Shown here: positions 1 to 11,300 of the stretch, one piece after another
Layout of the letters: every line of letters begins with the position of its first letter
Position numbering within the stretch: the stretch's first letter is position 1
Program-made: the position numbers and the translations under genes
From: a virus
Length of the DNA: 31,065 nucleotides
IMG/VR virus record: IMGVR_UViG_3300006990_000107
Location: 1-31,065 of that record
Reading direction: 5' to 3' (one strand)
Notes under the pieces: generated by a model
Told to the model about the DNA's origin: nothing
The model's database searches: none
Seen by the model: only the letters and a program-made list of their open reading frames with translations

Positions 1-8
1 TAAAAGAT

Positions 9-2312
9 ATGGCGGAAGATACATCAAGACCTTCAGGGGCAAATAAATATTCTATATATGCTCAAAGAAGTGTAGATAGCACTCAAATGGACTGGAACGC
101 AGCGTCCAAAGAATTAGTGACTGGACTGCAAACCATACAGGCTGAAAGAGCTGTTCGTAAAGCTGCGATTGAAGAATCTACTCAGAACGCTATAGAGCAG
201 TTAAGTAAGGTTCCAGAGACTGGAACTCAAGACGCTGCATCTTTACTGATAAATGGTTCAAGTATGTCTGTAAAAGGTATACAAGAACAAAACAATTTAT
301 TAAAGCGTGGTTTAATTAGTCCTTCAGATTATAAGCTGTATATGCAGCAACAAAAAAATGGCTATTCAAGTTTAAGTACAGCTGTAAAAGGATGGGATGA
401 CTGGGCTGTTAAAGCAAAAGAAAGATTACAAGCTGCAAAAGATGGAGGTGCAACAGCTTCGGAGCTGGAAATATTTTCAAATTTATCTGTCGAAGCTTTA
501 GGTAATTTAAAAAATAAAAAACTATGGTCTAACCCTACTAATGGTAAAATGCAGTTAGTAACAATGGGTAAGAATTCAAAAACTGGCTTGTATGATGTAA
601 TGCCTGATTACGAAAAAAGAAAACAAGACTATCAGAATCCTAATCAGATAATGAACTTTATGAAGTTTGAGCAAGATAGGATTGATGTTGATGATATGGC
701 AACAGCTCAAACTGCTCAAATAGCAGATATTGTAAAAATTACCATGAGTGGTAAAGCATATCAAAGACTAACAGGTGGTGGAAGACAGATAAGCAAAGAA
801 GACTTTAGAAATTTAGGGGACTTTGGGACAGATGAAAATGGTAATGCTATAACATATGACATGTGGAAATCTACACAGATAGACGCTATGGTTGGAGCTA
901 AAGGTGATTTAAAAAACGACAATGCCTCTCAAGTTTTAACTAATTCTGGAAGATACTTTTTTGCAGAAACAGAAAGTCAATTTAAAGAAAACCATCCAGG
1001 AGTAGATAAAAAATATATGATAAAAGTTGATATGAGTTCAGGAACACCTGTTCCAATAATGACTGATCCACAACAAAAAGAAGCAAGAAAACTTGCTGAT
1101 ATTGCAATTGAATCACAAGTAAGTCATATAGAGAAAGTTGCAGAAACAGCTAAATCAGCACAAGCACCAGTGCAACCAAGTCCTTCAAGCATTGCACAAG
1201 GCAAACTGGACAGAGCAATGGTTGGGTATATGGATGATGCAAATGCTCTTACGTCTGATGACGAATCAACATTTGATGCTACAGCACAAGATCGTATAGT
1301 AGCCTTAAATAAAGAAATGACAATGCGTAATGGTGATCCAAATAAATTGATTGATAGCATAACTCGTGATGATACATCTATTAAATTCACCTTAGCTGAC
1401 GGAACAGTAGAAACAATACCAAGACTTGAAAACGGTGTTCCAAGAAACGTTGAAGACGTTGTTAGAGAAGTTTATAGATTAATAACACCTCAAACAGCTG
1501 ACTATCAAAACTCATATAAAGACGCTGCAATATTATACAGACAAGAACCAGGTGGTGGTTTTAGAGGTGCAGATAGAGATATGACTGATGAGGAATTAAT
1601 TGCAGCAGCATCTGAAAAGAAAAGTGTGGAACAGTTAAGAACTCAAGGAATTAAGCCACAAATAGAGGAAACTAATGCACAAGGTCAGTTAACTGGTAAA
1701 ATGATTGAAAATCCAGCATACGAGCCAGCTCTTAAACAAGCAATTCTTGATAACACACCTAATATTACAGATACTGAAAAAGCAGCTGTAAAGAAAAGAA
1801 TATTAAAAAATATAACTGGAGAGAAATACAGAGCCTTAGCTCCTCTTCCACCTCTAAAACAAAATACTGCTAAAATTGGAGTTCTTACGGAAAACGGTAC
1901 GCCATCACCAGCAACTGGTACAGAGCTTATTGAGAAAAAAGTAGGACGAACACTGGATGCTATTGATTGGGTTGGTGGGGACGATAGTGTTGAAGTTAAT
2001 GATGTTTTAAGTCAGGTTATGAATGACTACCTTCCGAACGGAATAAAAGGTGGTGCTAAAGTTGCGTTTAAAAAAGATACTGTAACGGATAAGTACATTA
2101 TTGAAGTTTCTTATTTTGATAGAGCTGGAAAACAACAATCACTCCCTCCAATATATCCAGAGGTAGGAACTATGTTGGCTGGGGGAGCAACACCGTCTGA
2201 GTTAAACGAAATCATGCATATAGCAGCACAAAAAGTTTTAGACGAAGAAAATGCAAGACTTACAACAAGAAATCAAAGAGGTACTGGTAAAAAACGAAAA
2301 AAGTTTAATTAA
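9..2312 (+). CDS. Probable internal virion / DNA-ejection protein, 767 aa
   Basis: I do not recognise a named family. The protein is 767 aa, soluble-looking and rich in Ala, Gln and Lys. It has helical N-terminal segments, a Pro/Ser/Gln linker near residues 390-400 and a very basic C-terminus (GKKRKKFN). There is no signal peptide and no clear membrane segment. Its stop codon overlaps the ATG of the 3072-aa giant gene (TAATG), so the two are probably translationally coupled. Long Ala/Gln-rich proteins placed just before a giant polyvalent protein are typical of internal virion proteins in podovirus-like phages, and that is the basis of the call. The ATG at 9 is the first after an in-frame region starting with TAA, which may be the end of an upstream gene. 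The role is inferred from position and composition only. Confidence 0.55.
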   Translation: MAEDTSRPSGANKYSIYAQRSVDSTQMDWNAASKELVTGLQTIQAERAVRKAAIEESTQNAIEQLSKVPETGTQDAASLLINGSSMSVKGIQEQNNLLKRGLISPSDYKLYMQQQKNGYSSLSTAVKGWDDWAVKAKERLQAAKDGGATASELEIFSNLSVEALGNLKNKKLWSNPTNGKMQLVTMGKNSKTGLYDVMPDYEKRKQDYQNPNQIMNFMKFEQDRIDVDDMATAQTAQIADIVKITMSGKAYQRLTGGGRQISKEDFRNLGDFGTDENGNAITYDMWKSTQIDAMVGAKGDLKNDNASQVLTNSGRYFFAETESQFKENHPGVDKKYMIKVDMSSGTPVPIMTDPQQKEARKLADIAIESQVSHIEKVAETAKSAQAPVQPSPSSIAQGKLDRAMVGYMDDANALTSDDESTFDATAQDRIVALNKEMTMRNGDPNKLIDSITRDDTSIKFTLADGTVETIPRLENGVPRNVEDVVREVYRLITPQTADYQNSYKDAAILYRQEPGGGFRGADRDMTDEELIAAASEKKSVEQLRTQGIKPQIEETNAQGQLTGKMIENPAYEPALKQAILDNTPNITDTEKAAVKKRILKNITGEKYRALAPLPPLKQNTAKIGVLTENGTPSPATGTELIEKKVGRTLDAIDWVGGDDSVEVNDVLSQVMNDYLPNGIKGGAKVAFKKDTVTDKYIIEVSYFDRAGKQQSLPPIYPEVGTMLAGGATPSELNEIMHIAAQKVLDEENARLTTRNQRGTGKKRKKFN

Positions 2313-5300
2313 TGGATAAGTTTACAGAGTTATATAATTACTTAAAGGAAGAAGGATTAACAGATTTATCGGCAGAAGAATTTAAAGCTGAGTATGCAGC
2401 AGGTACTGCTAAAAATGCTGAACTATATTCTTATTTAAAATCTGAAAAATTAACAGATTTAGATGCAGAAAAATTTAATATAGAGTATTTCCCTGGTGTT
2501 GAAAAAAAAAATCCAAACGACATTTCTCCTTCAAACACTCCAGAGGTTATTACGGACTCTACTACCGAAACTCCAGAGGTCGTAGATACTTCTTTGGATA
2601 CGTCCACGATTAAAAAACCTTTAGGTGATAATACTGTAATAGATGTACAGGAAGAAGACTCTACAGTTACTGAGTTCCCTGCATACGACCCTCGTGAGCA
2701 GGGCAAGGAGATAAATGCCAATCCAATTACATATAACTCAAGCGACTCACAGTTTGATAAATCATTAGCTTTTATAACTAAAGATTTAATAGACAGAGAA
2801 GAAAGTGAAGTAGTCAACAGAATGAAATATCATTTTGAAGATTATGGTTTTGACTTTGAACAAGGTGGTGGTTTTATGAGTGGATTAGATGGAATGAAAG
2901 TTACATCTAAAGATGACCCAACTAAAAGTATAAATATTAATCTTGATCCTGTTTTTGGAGATATTTTTGGTGGCGAGTCAGGACCAGCAAAAGAACTTAG
3001 AAAGTTTTTAAAAGAAAACAGAAGGACTGACCAGAGAATGGAAAGTCTTGATGCTTCATATGATAAAAACAGAAAAAAATACTTTAGTTCTGAAGCTACT
3101 AAAAAAGATATTCAGGCTGTAAGAAATTCAGCCAAGAATCTAAATTCTGATTATAAGGTTTACCAGGACAGAAAAACTATTCATGAAGCAGAAATTGATG
3201 CTTTATTAGGTCAGCCTAAAGAAATACAAAACACACCTGAATGGAAAATAAAATATCAGCAAACATTAGCAGCTGGTAAAAGGTTAAAGCAATTTAAAAA
3301 TAGATTAACTGACAACTATAATAGTTATAAAAAATTTGAAGGTCAAATAAATTCTTCTGTAGGTAATTACATTGACATGAAAGAAGCGGACGACAGTACG
3401 TTTTTTGGTGGTTTAGTAAATGATTTTGTTGGTCCTGGTGTTAGTGAAGTCCTTGCAAGCGTGTGGGGGGCTGGTGTTGATGGATTTTATAAAGCGGCAC
3501 AGTTTTTTGACGAAGACTTTGGTATGACTGCTGAAGAAAAAAAAGATCGTTATATTGATATAGCAAAAGATCTTGGATATCCAGTACCTGAAAATATAGA
3601 AGACGATGCTGTTTATACAAAATGGTTAGAAGGTTTGCAGGAGCAAAAGTTTGAGGATGAAGAAGTAGAAGGTGAATTGTCATTTAATACGTTTCCTAAA
3701 GAAATAATCGAACGACTTGAAGCTGATGGTTTTGATTTAACTAAGCCAACTTTAAATGGACAATACTTTAATAAAAATCAGTCAGGATTAAATAAGTTTT
3801 TAAATGGACAATACATTGACCTTCCTGACTATGCTTATGATAAAACAAGAGGTGAACGATTAAAAAGATTAGTATTAGATCAAGAGGTAAAAGAAAATAA
3901 AAATCCACAAAAAGAATTTATTAAAAAATATTTTAATGAAATATTATCTGCAGATGATATCTCAGATGAAAAATACGCTAAACAATCTAATAGTAATATT
4001 GTTTACACTGGGCTTTCTGGTCTTGCTAAGTCACTTCCGTCTGTATTAACTACTTTCGCATCAAGAGGAAAGATAGCTCCAGCTGTTGGATTAGGAGCAG
4101 CAAAAAGAAATTTAATTGCAAGAGGATTAGGCTTAACAACAAAAGGAGGTATTGCCCAAACAGTTTCATTTGCTATGTTACAAGCTGAAGCAATGAACGT
4201 TGAAATGAACAATGATCCTGATTTTAAGTATGTTACTGAGTCAGAAAGAAAGAACATTGTAATACCAACAGCTATTACTGTTGGTATATTAGAGCGTTAT
4301 GGGTTTAGAAATATAGCAGGTAACAAAGCTATAATGACTGGTTTAATGAACAAGGTAACTAATATGTTACCTGCAGGAGCAACTGCAGCAATGTTTAAAA
4401 ACCAAATGAATAAACTTGTTCAAAGTAATATTGCAAAAGGAATTTTTTCAAACACAGCTGTAAAAGCTGCTGCAACTTTTACTGGTCGAGTTACTAAAGC
4501 TGCTTTAGCAGAAGCAGAAACAGGTGGTCTTCAGCAAATAGCTGAGATGGGTTATAAAGATGTATGGAATAACATGAATAATAAAGACATGTTTGAACAA
4601 CCTGAATTATGGACCAAAGAGTTTTGGGGAACAGTTGGACATGCTGCAGCTGCTGAAGCTGTAGGTGGTTTTGTAATGGGTGTTCCAGGAGCAGTAATTG
4701 CAGCGGCTAAAAACAAGACTTCCGATTTACTTTCTGATGATCTTGTTGAAATGTTTGACATGATAAGAAATGATGAAATAACTGTAGAAGCTTATCAGAC
4801 ACAGTTAGACTTAGCCGTTTCTAATGGTAAAATAACATCAGAGGAAGCATCAAAACAGATGTTAGATTTTCAAACATTAAGTGGAGCTGCTAACACTCTA
4901 CCAAGTGACTTAGATGTTAACTCAAGAAAAAAAGGATTAGTATTAATCTTTGAGCAACAACAATTAGAAGCTGAAATGGAAAAAATGAATAAGAATTTAA
5001 ATTCTTATAAAACCAAAGAAGCCAGAGTTGAAGAAATAAAAAACGAAATTGGACAGCTTGGAACTAATCAAGCTCAAGCAAATACCAATTTTAGAAATGA
5101 GACTGAAGGAATTCAAGATTCTGTTTTAGTTACAGAAGAAGATGCCACAAAATCTTTACAAGATAAGGGGGTGCAAAACCCTACAGTTGAACAAATTAAA
5201 ACCGAACAAGATGCCCTACAAAAGCAAAGCACAACGAGCTTGGATGCACAAGAATCTTCCAGAAGTAGCGAAGAGGTGGGACAAAGCGTACCCAACAGCC

Positions 5301-8300
5301 AGTCTACCCAACAGAGTGAAACCGAAGACAAAGCTCAAGACAAAAAGAAGACCAAGGAGGAAGTAAGTCAAGAAGAACAAAATGATATAGACGATTTCTT
5401 TGGTGATGAAGTTTTAGACGACGTTGAAACCTCTTCAGATAATTTATCTATAAATAGAAAACAAGTAGAGGGAGATACAGAAATAGAGAACACAACTTTA
5501 GCATCAGCCGTAGTAAATAAAGCAAAAAAAGCTGCACGAGCAATTGCTAAAATAGCACCTGAAGTGAAGATAGTTTTACACGACACTCAAGCTGAATACG
5601 AAAAGTACGCAACAAAAGGTAGTCGAGGGTATTACAACCCAAATAGTAAGGTTATACACATTAATTTAACTAAGGCTAAAGGAAACACAGTAGCTCACGA
5701 AGTTTTTCATGCGGTATTTTTAGATAAAATATCTGGTGGTGACGTTCAAGCTAAACAAGCAGCTTTGAAATTAATAACCTCTGTAAGAAAAACCTTACCA
5801 GCTGAATCATTGTTAGCTAAAAGAATAGATAATTTTGCTAAAAATTATGATGAAAACTTTAAGAACGAAGAGAAGTTAGCAGAGTTATTTTCTTTAATGG
5901 CTACTGAATATAAAACATTAAAGAAGCCAGGACAAAATAAAATTATAGAATTTATAAGATCAATGGCGGCCAAATTAGGCGTTACAATCCCTGGTGGTTT
6001 TGGTAAAACAGACGAGTCAGTTATAGATTTTATGAATGCATTTTCTAAAAAAGTTAGAACTGGTACTGAAATAACAGAAGGTGATGTAGATGTTTTAAAT
6101 AAAATAAATGAAGATGTTATAGTTGAACAAGGAACCTTAGTTGAAGAGGCAGATGGTGTAATTCCAAATGAAATAGAAGACGATGGGCCTTCTATTGATT
6201 TTAGAGAGAATAGAGAGTCTCAAATAAATAGAGGAGGTATTGATATGGGTTCAATAAAACGTGGCTCTATTAACGAACTAAGCGGTACAAATGCATTTGT
6301 TTTTGCAGCTGATCAAGCAACTTATGGTGAGGTTGAATCTCCATCTGGAAACAAATTTAAATTTGACGGTGGGTTTTTATACCCTTATGGGGCAGAAGCT
6401 GCAGGTAGTAAAGCCGCGTGGGTTTTTTCTACAGAAGGTGCTGCTAATAAGGTATTAAATAAAGTAAACGAAAGTGATGGTGTAGGTCTTGTTATGTCAC
6501 AAGCTAAAAACGGAATTACAGGAAACTTGCAATTTTTAGAATACATAAATAGTGAAATTAATTACGCCATAGAAAAAGGTGCATCACCTCAAGAAATGCT
6601 TGCGTACATAAATACAAAATTAAAATTAACAAAAGTTGCTAACGGATTGAGTAAAAGAGGTTTCCCTTCTCAAATAAATAGTTTAGAACAATTATCAGAA
6701 ATATTAACACCTTTGAATTTTGAACAAAGAGGTGAGTTTACTGAAAAATTTCTTAGCAAAGATTCTTATGAGAAGTTTAATATATCTCCTTTTTCTCCTT
6801 TAAAAACTGTTCCAACAAATACATCGGATGTTGTTAACGATCCAACTTTATCTAACATTGGATATGGAGATATTGTATCTGCAATTCAATTTGAAAAAAA
6901 TGGTAAGCCTTTTAAGTTAAGTAAAGGAGAGCCAGGTTATCATCCTGCATACCCTTGGGCAATCCCTGGAAAGGGACTTATGGTATTTAACAGAGGGGTT
7001 GATGTTAGAAAAGTATATCCTGAATCAAAACCTAAATCAAAAGAAGCTAATCAGACACCTTTAGGTAAAAGAACTAAACCAGCTGCTGCAAGATCTGCAA
7101 TGGGCGGTCAGTTTACGGCTAAAGTTCCATCTAATATAAAAGTTGAAGGTTCTGAAATAAGACAAGGTAGAGAACAATTAACCGCTTCTAAATTAGAGTC
7201 TAATTTAGAAAGTAAATACAATGCTACTTTAGATATATATGAAAATAAAGGATTTTTAGAACTGGACAAAATTATTATTAGCGAGGACCAAAGAAATAAA
7301 GGTACTGGAACTAAAATGATGAAAGAAGTTATTTCTTTTGCTGATAGTAGAGGATTAACAATAGCTTTGACTCCAAGTAAAAGTTACGGAGCTACATCTG
7401 TTGAAAGATTAAAATCATTTTATAAAGGCCTGGGGTTTGTAGAGAATAAAGGAAGTAATAAGGATTTTTCTACAAAGCAAAGTATGTTAAAATTACCCTC
7501 AAGAAAAGGCAGGGAACAGTCTACTGAACAGCAAGTAAAAGATCAAACTGGAATGCCAGCAAGTGGGTTCTATAGCGCTCAAGCTATGGTGTCTGACATC
7601 CAACGTCAGTTCAATAGAATTGGTCCAGGATATGTAGCGAAAAGAGCTAAACAAGGCGCTTATGGAGGCGGTGGTGGCGTATATGTCATTGGTCCTAATA
7701 AACGTATTGTAAAAAATCCTACACGAAAAGGACGTCAGCAGGCAATGGATAATGAAAACGATTTGCTTAGAATTATAATAGCTGGCCGAGAAGAAGGAGG
7801 TTTTGAAGATGCAGCTATAAAAGATTATTTAAAGAGAAGAAAAAGAAAGGTTGATGGTAAAACAGCAAGTGCTTATAGTGCAAAAGAAATTAATGCTGCA
7901 TTCAAAGTTTTAGAAAGCGAAGCTTTTGATTCTTACATGTTTAGAGAATACCCTACAAGTTTTAATGACATAAAAGGTGGTTTTCTGGCTGGTCTTAAAT
8001 TAATGAAAGATGTTGATACTTACTATAAAAAATTAGTTGAAAAGAATAATTTAATTAAAGATAGAGTTGCAAAAAACAGAAAGACAAAACAAGTTCCGCT
8101 GACTGACGAACAAATTAATTTGAAAGTTTTAGATTATTTTATGTCGCTTCCAGGATACAAAAGCGTAGGGGTAAAAGGCAAAAGACAGACATCCCAGCAG
8201 CTCGCTATGGAGCGTGATATGTTAAACATACTGCTTCCTGATCCATTAAAGGCTAATCCTAAACGTATTGCAGCAATAAACAGAAGAATAAAAAACATAA

Positions 8301-11300
8301 AGTTTACAGAAAGAAACCTTAAAGGTGTTCAGAGAGCTTTAAGAAATTACATAAGAACAGTACTACCAAGGGATTTATATACTAAAAAAGAAATAACTGA
8401 TTTAATTGATAAAGTGAATAGAGTAAACGCTACAAACTTTGAATCAGTTAAAGATGAGGTTTTCAAAATAGTTACTACAAAAACAAACAAAAGACTTGAG
8501 AGTGTTTTATTTAAGATGCTTGATAAAGCTTATACCACTATTCAAAGCGGTAGATTTAAAGGTGTTAAAATTGATAATGAAACTCGTAAAAAGTTAAATC
8601 GTATCAATAAATTAGTAGTGAACCCTAAGTCAACTGGCGATCAAATAATGGAAGCCAATGAAAAACTTTTAAAATTATATAATGAAGTTTCTACAGAAGA
8701 GGTGGTAGACGAAAAAGATAAAAAAAGTCGTAAGACTAAATCTACATTTAGTAAAAGTGATTTACAGCAGATGGCTGAAATTACATTAGCTATGCAGATA
8801 AACACATCTTTTACTCAAGACATGAATGACTCTAATAAAACTACTCAGTTAAGCTCAGTAATCAATAGCTTAAAACAAATAGAAGAGTCTGGGAAAGCTA
8901 ATTTTGAGTACGAATTACTACAAGACGCTATACAATACAGAGAGAATGAGAGAGCTGTATACAAGGATATGACAGGTATAGATATTGATGCAAAACAATC
9001 ACTTATTGACCAAGGTATACCTGAGAATGAAATTACTGAGTTTATGGTAAACGAAGAGTTTCAAAAAATTAAAAAAGATGTTTCACTTGATGCTAAAGAA
9101 TCAGGTGGCTTAAAAGTAGAAGGTGTTATAAAAAGATTCAAAGGTTCACTAAATAGTTTAGCTACTAAAATTGAGCAAGGGTTATTTGGAAGTGCAGAGG
9201 ATATGACAGGTTTAATAGACAGAATATCTACACAACCAGGAGAAATATTTGAAGGCGCAACTCAAGAACTTACACAGAAAAAAATACGTTCTTCTTCAAG
9301 AGTTTATAAGTCAAGAATGATTGGACAGCAATTAAGTCTTTCTAATAAAATGACAGAATTATTTGGCAACAAATGGGTTAACATAAACAGAAAAAACTCT
9401 CAGATGACTGAATCTATTGTTCGTAGTAAGGTCAAAGATGATTTACTTCAAGGACAATTGAAAGAAGCTCAAGAAAATAAAACTTTAAAGAAAGGAGAAC
9501 GAACAGCTTTAATTAATTCAATACAAAAGGAGATTGATCAAAACACAGTAAACCTAAGTCAAAACCAATTGCTTTATTATTATTCACAGATGCAAGATCC
9601 TTCTTTAGAAGGGAGCATGATAAACACTTTTAATCCTACAAGAAAGGGAAATATAGTGTTTGACAATGAATTTAAGAGCAGAATAGAGCAAGAGATATCA
9701 GATAAATTAGATGAAAGATTAAAAGACTTATCTGAGTGGATGATAAAAGATTATTACCCATCTTCTTATGACCACTACAACAATACTTACAAGAAAATTT
9801 ACAGGACTGATATGCCTTGGAATCAAAACTATGCTGGTCGTGTGTATCGCCAAAACGAAAACGACATGGAAGCTTTAGATTTATTAGCCGACAGTCAATC
9901 ATGGATTACAAACGTTGGCTCTGCCAGTACTAAAGTAAGAGTTCAAAATACTAATCCAATAGAAAAAGTAGATGGTGTAGATGCATTACTTAATTATACC
10001 AAAGACATGGAGTATTTTGCTGCATATGGTGTTGCTATAAGAGATATAAATAAAATATTTTCATCACCAATGATAAAAGAAACCATTAAAGAAAAATTTG
10101 GTTCTACTATTTACACATACATTGATGATTCTATAAAAAAAATAGCAAACAAGGGAATACAATCACAAAGACAAATACAAGTAATAAATACCTTTAATAA
10201 TACATTTTTGTTATCTCGTTTAGGTTTAAACCCAACACTTATACTAAAACAAATGACATCTTTCATCACGTATGGAAATGACATTGGTTATATAAATTGG
10301 GTTAAAAATGCTGCCATGAGTACGACTCAAGCAAAAAAATTAGTAAACGAAGTTTTGGACAACTCAATTGTTCTACAAGACAGGTACGGACAAACAATTA
10401 AAAGAGCTGTAGAGACATATGCTGATGAAAAGTTTGAAAAAATGAATGGTGGTCTTTTAGAGCGTTTTGGATTAACAAACGCAAAGCAAGACAAGATTAG
10501 TAAAATTTTAATGTGGACCACAATGACAGGGGATAAAGGCGCTATACTTGTTGGTGGTGTTCCAAATTACTTATATTATAAAAATGAATTTAAAAAGAAA
10601 AACCCTGAAGCTTCAGAACAAGAGGTTATTGATCATGCAATAAAAAAGTTTGAAGCTGACACATTAAGAACTCAACAGTCATCTGATTTACAAGATAAAG
10701 ATTACTTTCAAACTAAAGGGGCGCTTATAAGAGCCTTTAATATGTTCTTGACAACTCCAAAACAATATTTCCGTAGAGAAATTATTGCAGCAAGAAACAT
10801 GTATAGAATTGTTAAAAGTGGCGGTAAGCAGGGTAAAGGTGTTATAAAAGATAATGGAGAATTAAATTACTGGAAAAGTTTAGGTAAATCTGCAAGAAGT
10901 TTAGCAGTGTATCATGTGGTGATGCCAGTGGTTTTTCAGTGGGTGTCTGCTGGATTGCCAGGTCTTTTAAGAGGGATGAATGATGAGGATAAAAAAGATT
11001 TAGGAATAGCCGCTCTTTTAGGTAACTTAAATGCTTTGTTTATTATAGGAAAAGTAGCCGAGACCCTTAAAGATGTTGCGTTAGGTAAGCCTTGGGCAAA
11101 AACTCCATCAACAATTCCAATTTTAGGGCAAACATCACAGTTGGCAGATTTATACATGCGTGCGCAAAAAGCAAAAGGTGTAAAAAAAGAAGAAGCTATG
11201 AATAAATTCATGGCAGAAGCAATTGCCCTTACAGGTATACCAGCACCACAATTAAGAAAGTTTATGAAAAACTTTTCTGAAATTGGTGACTCAAAATCTA

